This document shows, in pieces, positions 18,869-27,871 of a DNA stretch of 64,000 nt (its first letter is position 1; the number at the start of each line of letters is the position of its first letter). Origin of the DNA: Methanosarcina flavescens (GTDB taxonomy: Archaea; Halobacteriota; Methanosarcinia; Methanosarcinales; Methanosarcinaceae); the NCBI RefSeq assembly GCF_001304615.2, contig NZ_CP032683.1, forward strand, positions 2,666,001-2,730,000. Direction: 5' to 3'. A program made the position numbers and the translations under genes. The notes below the pieces were generated by a model. The model made no database searches, was not told where the DNA came from, and was given only the letters and a program-made list of their open reading frames with translations.

Positions 18869-19146
18869 ACTCAAAACTCCCACATAGTAATATGCAATCA
18901 GTAGTATAAAAATCAAGAATATTGCAAGCTTTCAAAAAAGTTAGAGAATGGTTCGAAGCCTGCCTTTCTGGAGTACCTTCCAGAGACAAGCCCACAACAA
19001 CCCGATGGAATGTGTTATTGTGAGATTACAGGAAGTTATAAGACAGCGCAGAAGCTATACCTTAGAATCATACCTCCTGTAAACAGTCCCTAATTAACAT
19101 GTATGAGAGGGTTTGCTACGCGAATTTTGGGGGTTGGGGGTTGAAG

Positions 19147-20346
19147 CTACTGGTCCAGTTTGCATTCACACATTTCTATAAGTGCCCCTTCGCCAATTCT
19201 TGAGCCTCGTGCAATGAGCATATCTCCTGCCTGGATAACAGTATTCCCTTTTGGAGTATAGACCCAGCGGTCAGCTCTCTTGATTGCCATTACATGAAGT
19301 CCGGTTTCCGTCTCAAGCTTCAGCTCAAAGAAAGTCTTTCCGACTATGGGAGAACATTTCTCAACCTGGAGCCTGGTTATAACCTCTTCGGAATTCCTGA
19401 CTGCGAGAGTAATAATTGGGTGGAGTTCAATATCCCTGAGTACGGTATCCGCAATTCCATAGGCAGCGTCGGAAATCGCTTCTGAAGCACTTGCAAGGTG
19501 CAGAATTCCCCTGAGCATGTTTACATCCTCAACATGCTTTGCGGTCTCAAGTACCCAGTGCTGAAGTTCGTATTTCATGGAATCCATTTCGGATTCCAGG
19601 GCGCTGACCTCATATGCTATGTCTTCATTGTCAAAGAGAATAGCTGAGTATGCAAGCCCTACAGACAGTTCGGACATATTCTTCATATCCACGATAATAT
19701 CCACGGCATGCTCAAGATCTTTTAAAATTTTATTATGCTCGATTTCTTTCGGGATAAATTTCCTTGTCGTGGCCATTTCGAAGAAAAGAGGGACTCCTTC
19801 ATCATGCCCTCTGGCAATCAGAACATCACCCTGGCGCAGGCGGGTTTCCTTGTCAGGATCATAAATCCAGTCTTCATTTCTCCGAATAGCAATAACCCAC
19901 ATGCCTGTCTCAAGATCAAGTTCGAGATCGCCAAGCGTACGTCCTGCCATTACAGATTCCGCAGCGATTGTTGCCCTGACTACGGTTTCTTCTGCTTCCC
20001 TGAGAGCAACTTTCAGCTCCATCGGAATGCCCATATTCATGAGCACAATTTTCGCAATATCCCCAGCGGCATTTGCGATATTCTCTGAACACGCAGCAAC
20101 CTGTAAAACACCAAGGAGCCCTTCGGCTTCGTCAACCCTGCGTGTGCTTAACATCGCAGCCATTTTTATATGGTAGTCGAGGGTATCCATCTTGTCTTCA
20201 AGATTGAGTACTTCTTGTGCAATATCCTCGTCATCATAGATCATTGCAGTGTATGCAAGATCTACCATGAGTTCGGAAGTATCCTTCATCTCAGTCAAAA
20301 GATCTTTGATATTCTTTGGACTGTATCTGAATTCTTTAGGGAACAT
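19147..20346 (-). CDS. Tandem PhoU / RCK_C protein, probable cation-transport regulator
   Basis: 399 residues made of an internal duplication: PhoU-like helices (about 10-110), RCK_C/TrkA_C (about 120-200), PhoU-like (about 215-310), RCK_C (about 320-395). Matching halves are obvious: KDTSELMVDLAYTAMIYDDED versus KNMSELSVGLAYSAILFDNED, and LETGMWVIAIRRNEDWIYDP versus ETGLHVMAIKRADRWVYTP. RCK_C domains bind ligands or ions and gate transporters. The gene follows the two MgtE-type genes on the same strand (152-bp gap), so I infer it regulates that transporter. Cytoplasmic; no membrane segments. Confidence 0.88.
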   Translation of the reverse strand: MFPKEFRYSPKNIKDLLTEMKDTSELMVDLAYTAMIYDDEDIAQEVLNLEDKMDTLDYHIKMAAMLSTRRVDEAEGLLGVLQVAACSENIANAAGDIAKIVLMNMGIPMELKVALREAEETVVRATIAAESVMAGRTLGDLELDLETGMWVIAIRRNEDWIYDPDKETRLRQGDVLIARGHDEGVPLFFEMATTRKFIPKEIEHNKILKDLEHAVDIIVDMKNMSELSVGLAYSAILFDNEDIAYEVSALESEMDSMKYELQHWVLETAKHVEDVNMLRGILHLASASEAISDAAYGIADTVLRDIELHPIITLAVRNSEEVITRLQVEKCSPIVGKTFFELKLETETGLHVMAIKRADRWVYTPKGNTVIQAGDMLIARGSRIGEGALIEMCECKLDQ

Positions 20347-20497
20347 GGTCTCTATATCAACTCTACCTTATGTTGGTATCTATGAGTATATACTTCATAG
20401 TAATTATTAATTTTTGAATTATTCAGGCGCTCAAGAGCCTGGCTGGAATATAATAAAATTGAATAATGGTATAACGGATTTTTAATTAAAACATTGT

Positions 20498-21076
20498 TTA
20501 TAAAATGTTTAACAGATGCAGGGCTGTTAAAATTCCTGCAACGCCGACTAAGTCTCCAAGGCTTGCTATGAAAGGTATAACTGTATCATCCGGATCGATC
20601 CCAAATCGGTGGGAGGCAAAGGCGATGGCTACCGTTGCGGAATACACAACTGTAAGCTCTATGGCAACAGCTATCAGGCTGATTTGCAGGAGGGTGAGAA
20701 GAGGCATTCCGAAGCCAAACAAGTTGCTTGCCAGAAAGACCAGTATGCTGACAGAAATCGATGAAATAAACCCTACAATTGAAGCAGCAATTACGCTGTT
20801 ACGTACAACTGGGTTACTTCTAAGATTATCCCCAAGCCCCATATGGAGCGCCGATGAGAGCCTTGCCCCAAGCATGCTGCCGGTATCCCCCCCGATCTTG
20901 ATAAGGGATGGAATAAGAATCAGTATCGCTGGCATGGATATAAGGTGTTCTTCTCTTGAGTTCAGAATCTGCCCTACGAGAATTGACATTATACATGTGA
21001 CGACAAGTACAGGAAGCCCGCGCTGAATGATGCCTTCGATAGTATAATAGGGAGTCTGATGTTCTTCTTTCGTCAA
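20498..21076 (-). CDS. MgtE/SLC41-type divalent cation transporter, half 2
   Basis: 192 residues with about five membrane segments and the family signature GGDTGSMLGARLSSALHMGLG near residues 63-83. It lacks the cytoplasmic N and CBS domains of bacterial MgtE. It overlaps the preceding gene by 4 bases (ATGA-type overlap at 21073-21076), implying translational coupling and a heterodimeric pore made of two halves. Mg2+ is the likely substrate (family knowledge), but other divalent ions are possible. Confidence 0.88.
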   Translation of the reverse strand: MTKEEHQTPYYTIEGIIQRGLPVLVVTCIMSILVGQILNSREEHLISMPAILILIPSLIKIGGDTGSMLGARLSSALHMGLGDNLRSNPVVRNSVIAASIVGFISSISVSILVFLASNLFGFGMPLLTLLQISLIAVAIELTVVYSATVAIAFASHRFGIDPDDTVIPFIASLGDLVGVAGILTALHLLNIL

Positions 21077-21699
21077 AGCATCACCACCAGTTTTGCCGAG
21101 ATGAAAAGCATGAGCATGGAGACAATATCTCCCAGGGTTGCAATCGAAGGCGTTACAACGTTGTCAGGATCAAAGCCGAACCTGAACATTCCTATAGCCA
21201 GCAGAGCCGCAACAATCGAGAGAATTATCCCGGATGTAAAGGCTGAAATCACACAGATAAGGGTAAGTTTAAGGACACCGGCACTTTCGAAGCCCAGGGC
21301 AAGGGTCACAAAGTGCCCCAGAACCCCGAGAACTACGGCAATAATAACACTCAGGATAAGGGAACCATAGATATTATTCATGAGTTCGGGATTACTCCTG
21401 TCAAGGTCTGTAATCAACCCAAGGTGAATTGCACTGCCAAGCCTTGAGCCAAGAGTAGATGAAATATTTCCTCGAAGCCCCAGCACACCAGGATAGATCA
21501 CAAGCAGTCCAGGAATCATCTCAAGTTCGGCTGTCATCCCCGAGAAGATTATTCCTGCAATAACTCCCCCCACAGTAGCAATAAGTTCAAAGGGTAGCGC
21601 CTCACGTACTATTGACGAAACACTAGCGTACTCGCTGAGGTATTTATCAATATACTGGGACTCAAAAATATCTTCGTCCCTTTGAGACTCTGGGGGCAT
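21073..21699 (-). CDS. MgtE/SLC41-type divalent cation transporter, half 1
   Basis: 208 residues and paralogous to the next gene. A short cytoplasmic N-terminus (QRDEDIFESQYIDKYLSEYA) precedes the five-segment MgtE core with GLRGNISSTLGSRLGSAIHLG and the downstream GFDPDNVVTPSIATLGD, which parallels GIDPDDTVIPFIASLGD in half 2. The two coupled halves plus the PhoU-RCK_C protein look like a regulated cation-uptake operon. Start: ATG at 21699. Confidence 0.88.
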   Translation of the reverse strand: MPPESQRDEDIFESQYIDKYLSEYASVSSIVREALPFELIATVGGVIAGIIFSGMTAELEMIPGLLVIYPGVLGLRGNISSTLGSRLGSAIHLGLITDLDRSNPELMNNIYGSLILSVIIAVVLGVLGHFVTLALGFESAGVLKLTLICVISAFTSGIILSIVAALLAIGMFRFGFDPDNVVTPSIATLGDIVSMLMLFISAKLVVML

Positions 21700-22321
21700 G
21701 CGCTTGTATTATACACTGATAATATTAAAATAATCCCCAACCTTAGAAAAAGGATTCTTTATAAAAATTATTGATTAGAAAAACTGTGGACTGTATTGAT
21801 AAATTAAAGATCAAAGAAACTCAATCAGTTCGATCGGTTCTTCGGATTCCCGGAAAAAAGATAGATAACTTGCAGCTGTTACCTGATATAGGCATTATGG
21901 TAATAGGAGTCACAATGATAATTGTGAATATTTACAAGGAAGGTACAACCAAACAGATTTTGTTAAGCGATAATAGGTAATTAAAAGATAAAAATGTGGT
22001 ATTGGTAATTAAATAGAGTTATATATGATATGGTGGTAAAGTACTCGTATCTTCTCTTAATGAAATATAGAAATAAAGAGTTAACTATATTTAGATAACA
22101 ATACCAAAAATATAACTCACAAAATTGGTTTATAGGGACTGAGAGTCACTCTTCCAAGAAATATAAAGTTCTTACATGTATTGTTTTCCTTGCTTCTAGT
22201 GTTAATGTTGCCCTAACAACTGATGGCATCTAGATCAATTCAAAGACAATGTTTAAAAAGTAAAGCCTGTTCTAGTTTTTTAACCACAACAGACACAAAA
22301 TATTTTTAATTGTTGTTTTTA
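21700..22321. other. Spacer with no convincing gene
   Basis: A short plus-strand ORF at 21771-21980 has no ribosome site and weak codon texture. Its segment MVIGVTMIIV resembles the start of stand-alone Lrp effector domains such as the gene at 25380, so it may be a relic of one; the rest does not match. The remainder is AT-rich. Confidence 0.3.
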
Positions 22322-22327
22322 ATGTAA

Positions 22328-22445
22328 TAGGACTTATGCGGTTGAATTGAAAAAACAACGGCGTTAAACCTTCAACTGTCTAAATCACAGCTTCAACAGC
22401 AATGTCTATTGCTCTTGATTTTGAGCCTCAAGTGCGTAAGCCCTA
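22328..22445. mobile_element. 118-bp MITE, copy 1, with 6-bp target duplication
   Basis: The element has imperfect 18-bp terminal inverted repeats (TAGGACTTATGCGGTTGA against TAGGGCTTACGCACTTGA) and is flanked by perfect direct repeats ATGTAA at 22322-22327 and 22446-22451. A second 118-bp element at 24595 aligns along its whole length. It has no coding capacity and needs a transposase with matching ends, not seen here. It is inserted into the 3' end of the lipoprotein gene and supplies that gene's last codons and stop. Confidence 0.85.
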
Positions 22446-22990
22446 ATGTAACTTACGGTTAAATTTACATCTGCATTTCCTGAGTTAAAAAATGTAGTTG
22501 CTTTTTCGAAATTTGTTGAAGCTGAAGCATCATCACCATCTAGATATGCGTTAGCCCCTATTACCGTGAACTGTCCAGCCATGTTATAATTCCGTAATGC
22601 AAATCCCCAATGTTCCTTTGCTTCTTCGAGTGCAGGAGAAACAGTATAATTATCATTTTCATCTATAGCCTTTTGTGTGTCATCTACAATAGTCTGACCT
22701 GACTTAGCTAGACCTTCTGCATCAAATGTATCTTGATTACTACTTATTCCTGCCAAATCTGTTTGAATCATATCCGATTGAGCCTGCATAACAGATATCC
22801 ATTCAGCATCTTGATTAGTTGATGTGTCTGTAGTCGTTAAATTATTTTCATGAACCTGTGATGAATTTTCTATAGTTTGAGCAGAATTCCCTACACTCTG
22901 AGAATTAGTCTTCTCATTGCTAGATTCTGTACAACCAACTGCCATCACTACTGCAAGTAAAATAAGCAGAATTAAATGTTTATTTTTCAA
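22406..22990 (-). CDS. Lipoprotein of unknown function with MITE-derived C-terminus
   Basis: 194 residues. The lipobox is AVVMAVGCTESS, then a Ser/Asn/Thr-rich linker to about residue 65, then a helical domain (WISVMQAQSDMIQTDLAGIS; AKEHWGFALRNYNMAGQFTV). The family is unrecognised, possibly a helical-bundle surface protein. The last 12 residues (RAYALEAQNQEQ) and the TAG stop are encoded inside the 118-bp MITE. Removing the MITE and one ATGTAA copy restores an ending ...VSYIKNNN plus stop in the same frame, so the protein is only slightly altered and probably still made. Start: ATG at 22990 with GGTGG nearby. Confidence 0.8.
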   Translation of the reverse strand: MKNKHLILLILLAVVMAVGCTESSNEKTNSQSVGNSAQTIENSSQVHENNLTTTDTSTNQDAEWISVMQAQSDMIQTDLAGISSNQDTFDAEGLAKSGQTIVDDTQKAIDENDNYTVSPALEEAKEHWGFALRNYNMAGQFTVIGANAYLDGDDASASTNFEKATTFFNSGNADVNLTVSYIRAYALEAQNQEQ

Positions 22991-23384
22991 GCAACCACCT
23001 CAAAATATCCAGTTAAACAATACAAATCAAAAGAAGTTATATTATAACCTTCTTATTTAGTATAATATGGAAACTGGAATTATGAAAGATGAATCGCCAG
23101 CATAGATCAAGAGGTTTAACTTTGAAACGTTCAGGTCTTGTTTTGTTCACAATTGGATTAATTCTTATCACATTCAGTAAATTTGATAAAAGAACAATTG
23201 AAAAGGGTACGCTAAACCTAAGTGATGACCTAGAAAAAAATGAGTTAATAACACCTGTTAGATCTGAATTGAGAATAAAGTTAAATGGAAAAAGGGAACA
23301 AAATGGTCGTCTTCTACTTTACAAAAACCTTATCGTTCAGACTGCATTCGGTCAAAGACTAAATGCTGTACCACCACAAGAGAG

Positions 23385-24398
23385 TTATAAAAAAGGGTAA
23401 TGATAAGTTTGCATTTGACTTAGAAAGAGACACTCGTTATTATCTTGCTGTACGGATGGCTCTGTAGAAATCCTTAATTTAATCCATAATAATTGTATTA
23501 CTTTTTTTATATTATAGACTATTAGTTTAACTTTTACTTCTTTTACTTGATTTCTAACCTTTCTTGCTCTTAATGTTTCTCCAAATTTTCTTTTTACAAC
23601 AGATATTATTGTCTCTACTATATTCCTTCTATTGTATTTGATCTTATCAAAGTCTTTGTTTAATTGTTTTCTATATTTTCCGTTTATTCTCTTTCTTTTT
23701 CTTTCTCTCAAAGGTACTATTGAATCTGCTTTTATCTCTTCTCTTATTAGAGTATGAATTTCTTCGGAATCATATCCTTTATCCATCACATAACATTGAG
23801 ACTTTCTTGACTTGTTTGATTGTCTTATCAGAGTCTTTGCATGCTTGACATCATGATCTGTTTTTTGGCTAATTTTCCATCCTAATATTACTTTTTTAAT
23901 AGTGTCTACTGATATTGAAGTTTTAAGGAAGCTCCTTCGGAGCTTCCCTGTTCTCTTAGAATAATAATGACTTGCATAAGAACTCGTAAATCCTGTTGCA
24001 TCAATTGCCGTAATGAGAACTTTTTCTCCATGTGAGTAAAATAGTTTTAGAGTTTTTGACAAAATTAGGTTAAACAATGAAGAGGGAATTCTGGACACAA
24101 ACTTTTGAAGAGTAGTGTAATGAGGAACCTTATCAAGGTCAAGTTTTTCCTTTATACTGTTCATGAGGTCAACAAGTTCTACAAAGTCACGGTAGTCTGT
24201 ACTTATATACTCCTTCAATAAAACAAGAACAAGAAGCTGATGTTGAGTATAAACACGTTTGGAATATTTGCAGGAGTAAAGGTTCAGTCTGGAAGACTGA
24301 ACCGTTTTAAGACTGAGATCAATAAATTTAATATACTTATTTGATGACAATAGCAATTGCTCCTTTGTTTTTTGTGAGGACAAAAAATTAAGGAGCAT
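23385..24398 (-). CDS. DDE transposase of the 1,004-bp IS (IS5/IS4-like)
   Basis: 337 residues in the open frame. DDE residues sit in [21 protein letters not shown] and the Y-(2)-R-(3)-E-(6)-K signature [15 protein letters not shown], characteristic of IS4/IS5-type transposases. The gene reads through the element's terminal repeat (encoding RISTEP) without a stop and ends 73 bases out in flanking DNA, so its last ~24 residues are host-derived. No frameshift or internal stop is seen; it is possibly active. Confidence 0.88.
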   Translation of the reverse strand: MLLNFLSSQKTKEQLLLSSNKYIKFIDLSLKTVQSSRLNLYSCKYSKRVYTQHQLLVLVLLKEYISTDYRDFVELVDLMNSIKEKLDLDKVPHYTTLQKFVSRIPSSLFNLILSKTLKLFYSHGEKVLITAIDATGFTSSYASHYYSKRTGKLRRSFLKTSISVDTIKKVILGWKISQKTDHDVKHAKTLIRQSNKSRKSQCYVMDKGYDSEEIHTLIREEIKADSIVPLRERKRKRINGKYRKQLNKDFDKIKYNRRNIVETIISVVKRKFGETLRARKVRNQVKEVKVKLIVYNIKKVIQLLWIKLRISTEPSVQQDNNECLFLSQMQTYHYPFL

Positions 24399-24461
24399 TT
24401 TTACAATTTTATTTTTATAATTTTTGGGTAAAAACAGAATTTAGAGGATTTCTACAGAGCC
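23458..24461. mobile_element. Complete 1,004-bp insertion sequence with 8-bp target duplication
   Basis: The ends are perfect 17-bp inverted repeats GGCTCTGTAGAAATCCT (23458-23474 and the complement ending at 24461). The direct repeat GTACGGAT flanks both sides (23450-23457 and 24462-24469). It encodes one transposase and interrupts a small membrane-protein gene. Perfect ends and target duplication imply a recent insertion. A 121-bp MITE at 59663 shares its ends. Confidence 0.95.
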
Positions 24462-24594
24462 GTACGGATTGAACCTTTTATACCTTTCACTATTGACTAT
24501 AAGATTGTTGAATATAATTCTCATCAGGATCAGCTTTTTAACTTAGGGGTAGCTTTAACCGCTACAGGTTTAGGAATTGCTTTTTCATAATTAA

Positions 24595-24712
24595 TAGGAC
24601 TTACGCGGTTGAGATGAGAAATCAATTGCATTAAACTCCTAACTATATAAAACACTATATAAGTAACAACGCCGCATGTGCTTGATTTTTTACTTCAAGT
24701 GCGTAAGTCCTA
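24595..24712. mobile_element. 118-bp MITE, copy 2, with 5-bp target duplication
   Basis: The same family and exact length as the element at 22328. Terminal repeats are TAGGACTTACGCGGTTGA and TAGGACTTACGCACTTGA, which differ at two positions only. ATTAA is duplicated at 24590-24594 and 24713-24717. It lies immediately after the stop of the IS-split gene. Confidence 0.85.
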
Positions 24713-24798
24713 ATTAAAAATAGCTATTTAGACTATATAAAAAACCATCACAACAAATTTTATTCTCTTTCATATAATATTTGATGTTTAAGATATTC

Positions 24799-25102
24799 TT
24801 AAAATTTTATAGTCTTATTACTAACTTTCAATCCTTCGATATCAACATCTTCATAATTCTCTGAAATCCTTTTGTAAATTCTTCCAATTGATTTTTTGAT
24901 CATCTGATAGTCTTTGTCATTGGGGAATATCCGGTGCATGAACTCATCAATCTTCTGAGCATCCACCTTGATTCCCTACATTCATAGATTGCCGCTATAG
25001 TTAGGTTTTCAACATCAATTTCAACAATTTATCATTCCTAAAAGAATTATACTCGCTCCTAACAATTCTTTCAATTTCTGTAATAATATTTGCAGGAAGC
25101 TC
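24799..25102 (-). pseudogene. Frameshifted remnant of an unknown gene
   Basis: Minus-strand codons give ELPANIITEIERIVRSEYNS and FRNDKLLKLM. A shift then gives VEIDVENLTIAAIYE, and another gives GIKVDAQKIDEFMHRIFPND followed by KDYQMIKKSIGRIYKRISEN to a TAA at 24799-24801. The amino-acid texture is clearly protein-like across the three frames. No start codon is found and I do not recognise the family; the last part resembles a helical DNA-binding or toxin-antitoxin-type protein only vaguely. Confidence 0.6.
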
Positions 25103-25379
25103 AAAACATTTTCAATCTATCGCAATAGAAATGTACGCCTTACTGTTTTAATTTTAGTTTTAGCTTTAGTTATAAGTTAATCTGAATTTTTATGCAGAAA
25201 CGCACAATAAGCATTTATAGCATGCGAGTAATTTCTTCTTTTATTATCTAAGCTTCAATGCCTAAAAGCCAATTATCAATTAATGTCAAGAACGATCACT
25301 TCTGGTTATGTATACTTTCCATATTATTCTTATTTTTATTAAAATATAATAGGGGTGTGATGCCATTTACGGTATAACT

Positions 25380-25592
25380 ATGATAAACGTGCTGCCAGGT
25401 TATGAAAAAGCGGCATACAGGGAACTGAAGAACATAGAAGGGATTAAGGACGTTTACCATGTCTTTGGTGAGTATGACTTTGTAGTAATTATAGATGTTG
25501 AAGATCTGTACACCCTTAACGATGTGGTAGATGTAATCAGGCAGAGTGAAATCGTAAAAGCCACCAAGACAATTATCGGGGCAGAACTTTAA
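25380..25592 (+). CDS. Stand-alone Lrp/AsnC effector (RAM) domain
   Basis: 70 residues comprising only the ligand-binding RAM fold of Lrp/AsnC regulators: GYEKAAYRELKNIEGIKDVY, then HVFGEYDFVVIIDVEDL and a final TKTIIGAEL. There is no DNA-binding domain. Such small proteins bind amino acids and may modulate full-length Lrp proteins. The start is the ATG at 25380; the frame upstream (GCDAIYGIT) looks like a continuation of the same domain, so a non-standard earlier start is possible. Confidence 0.85.
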   Translation: MINVLPGYEKAAYRELKNIEGIKDVYHVFGEYDFVVIIDVEDLYTLNDVVDVIRQSEIVKATKTIIGAEL

Positions 25593-26004
25593 ACTTCCAG
25601 GATCGAAATCAACAGGATTCTATCACGAGACAAAATGAATGATTTATATTTTCTAGCAGGTGTGGACTACCCTGACTTTTTATGAAACATGGAAATCGTT
25701 AGAATTAGCTGCTTAAAGGTTTTAATTAAACCTGTTGAAATAAAAACGTAAATGAAAATTTTTCTGATTTTAAGCTCCTTTGTTGTATTATAAAGATATT
25801 TTTTTATATTGTGAAACTATTTTCCTGTGTTGTAATAATATTTTTCAGGCTGCGAACTATTTCTCATGTGTTGAAGGATGTTCTAAGAAAATAAGGCTAA
25901 AAATTGCTGCTGAAAGAAGCATAAATTCTTACTTTAATTCTTACTTCAGTTATTCGTAAAATAATATAAAGTTACATTAATTTCTCACCCAGAGGTAAAA
26001 TTTC

Positions 26005-27870
26005 ATGGAAGTCACCGTTGCAGAAGAACTTGCAAAGTATCAAAAGTCAATAAGTGTCGCAGAGTTTTTTGAGAAGAACAGGCAGATCCTGGGTTTTGAC
26101 TCGGCGCCTCGAAGCCTTATAACGACCGTAAAAGAAGCTGTTGATAATGCCCTTGATGCCTGCGAAGAAGCAGGTATTTTGCCTGACATTCTTGTCCAGA
26201 TCGAAAGAACCGGACAGGACTACGTAACTGTTATTGTAGAAGACAACGGACCCGGAATTGTAAAAGAACAAATTCCAAAAGTTTTCGCAAAGCTTCTCTA
26301 CGGTTCCAGGTTCCATGCCCTCAAGCAGAGCCGGGGACAGCAGGGAATAGGGATTTCTGCAGCCGTACTTTATGCCCAGATGACTGCGGGCAGGCATACG
26401 AAAATCCTGTCCAAAACCGGCCCCAGTACCCCTGCCCATTATTACGAGCTTATGATCAATACCAGCACGAATGAGCCTGACATTCTGAAAGACGAGATCA
26501 GGGACTGGTTCCGCCCTCATGGGACCCAAATCGAGCTGGAAATGAAGGCCGCCTATGTAAAAGGAAGGAGGCAGTCAATTTACGAGTACCTCAAAGCTAC
26601 TGCAATTGTGAATCCACATGCAAGAATTACCCTCATAGAGCCTGACGGTAACGAGGTGGTCTTTGAAAGAGCCACGGATAAGATGCCTGAGCCAGCCCAG
26701 GAAATCCTGCCCCATCCTGAAGGTATAGAGCTTGGCACTCTTATGAAAATGCTCCATTACACCGAGCGCCAGAAACTCGCCCCATTCCTCCGATACTCAT
26801 TCTGTAAAATAGGCCTGTTGACTGCCGAAGAGATTTGCAAAGCTGCTGGGCTTGATCCCGAAGTCGACCCAAAAACCCTAGGACGCCATGAAGCAAGAAA
26901 GTTAATCGAAGCTTTTGAAAAGGTAAAGATCATGGCTCCTCCGACAGACTGCCTATCCCCGATCGGGGAAGATCTGATCTACAGAGGGCTTGAGAAAGAA
27001 ACGAACGTGGATTTCATTGCCACAAGCACGCGGAAACCTGCAGTATATTCCGGAAACCCTTTTGTAGTTGAAGTCGGGCTTGCCTATGGGGGGAACCTTC
27101 CGAAAGAAGACAAGATCAGCATAATGCGTTTTGCTAACCGTGTGCCTCTGCTTTACCAGCAGGGAGGCTGCGTGATCACACATGCAGTAGAAGACATCAA
27201 ATGGAAGCAGTACGGCTTAAACCAGCCGGGAGGGGGAATTCCTGTAGGTCCGGCTATCCTGCTTATTCATGTAGCATCTATTAACGTGCCTTTTACCTCA
27301 GAATCAAAGGATGCAATTGCCGATATCCCTGTAATTAAAGATGAGATTGACCTTGCAATCAAGGAGGTTGCACGAAAACTCAAGCATTATCTTAGTAAAC
27401 AGAGCAACCTTAAGAAGCGCCGGGAGAAAGAGATTATCATTACAAAGGTACTCCCACAGATGGCTTCAAAGGTAGCAAATATCCTGGAAAAAGATGTCCC
27501 TGACATCAACCCTGTTGTTGCAAAGATTATGGGAAACCTGCTCGTACACAGAAAAGTTAAAATGAATGGGGATGGGTCCGCAGATGTCGTAATTAAGGTT
27601 AAGAATTTCGGAACTTCTTCATACGCGTTCAGAGTCCATGAGATGCTGCCATGGACAATCAGCAGGGCAAAGCCTGAGCCAAAGGTTGTGACCCTGGGCA
27701 ACGATTATGATTACGTATGGGATATCTCGGCAGCAGCTGGATCTTCAAAGGTACTCAGCTACAGGATAGAAAGTACTACTGATAAAGAACTCGAAAAACT
27801 TCCCGACCTGATTGTGGAAGGGCTCGATGAAGAACTTGTAACCGGGGCAAAAGCCTTCAAGGGGGCATAA
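26005..27870 (+). CDS. top6B: DNA topoisomerase VI subunit B
   Basis: 621 residues. The GHKL ATPase motifs are [22 protein letters not shown], and the G-rich lid [19 protein letters not shown] transducer domain follows, with [14 protein letters not shown] and its switch-lysine region, and a C-terminal Ig-like domain (about 530-621). With Top6A it forms the A2B2 type IIB topoisomerase that relaxes and decatenates DNA. It is followed after one base by top6A, so the two are translationally linked. The 410-base spacer upstream is AT-rich and presumably holds the promoter; AGAGGT precedes the start. Confidence 0.97.
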   Translation: MEVTVAEELAKYQKSISVAEFFEKNRQILGFDSAPRSLITTVKEAVDNALDACEEAGILPDILVQIERTGQDYVTVIVEDNGPGIVKEQIPKVFAKLLYGSRFHALKQSRGQQGIGISAAVLYAQMTAGRHTKILSKTGPSTPAHYYELMINTSTNEPDILKDEIRDWFRPHGTQIELEMKAAYVKGRRQSIYEYLKATAIVNPHARITLIEPDGNEVVFERATDKMPEPAQEILPHPEGIELGTLMKMLHYTERQKLAPFLRYSFCKIGLLTAEEICKAAGLDPEVDPKTLGRHEARKLIEAFEKVKIMAPPTDCLSPIGEDLIYRGLEKETNVDFIATSTRKPAVYSGNPFVVEVGLAYGGNLPKEDKISIMRFANRVPLLYQQGGCVITHAVEDIKWKQYGLNQPGGGIPVGPAILLIHVASINVPFTSESKDAIADIPVIKDEIDLAIKEVARKLKHYLSKQSNLKKRREKEIIITKVLPQMASKVANILEKDVPDINPVVAKIMGNLLVHRKVKMNGDGSADVVIKVKNFGTSSYAFRVHEMLPWTISRAKPEPKVVTLGNDYDYVWDISAAAGSSKVLSYRIESTTDKELEKLPDLIVEGLDEELVTGAKAFKGA

Positions 27871-27871
27871 A

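Larger units (their letters stand above)
23089..24590 (+). pseudogene. Small membrane-protein gene split by an insertion sequence
   Basis: The 5' part (23089-23397) encodes a membrane segment (SGLVLFTIGLILITF) then RTIEKGTLNLSDDL. It stops at TAA 23398 after an A6 run. In the neighbouring frame the sequence continues [20 protein letters not shown] up to the IS left end. Removing the IS and one 8-bp duplicate joins it seamlessly to EPFIPFTIDYKIVEYNSHQD, then QLFNLGVALTATGLGIAFS and a stop at 24588-24590. The gene therefore carries both a frameshift near 23390 and a 1-kb insertion. The original was a two-membrane-segment protein of about 165 residues, of unknown function. Confidence 0.8.

Noticed and set aside
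21771-21980. 69-residue ORF possibly related to an Lrp effector domain
   Set aside because: Only MVIGVTMIIV resembles the start of such domains; the rest does not match and no ribosome site is seen. Mentioned as a possible relic only.
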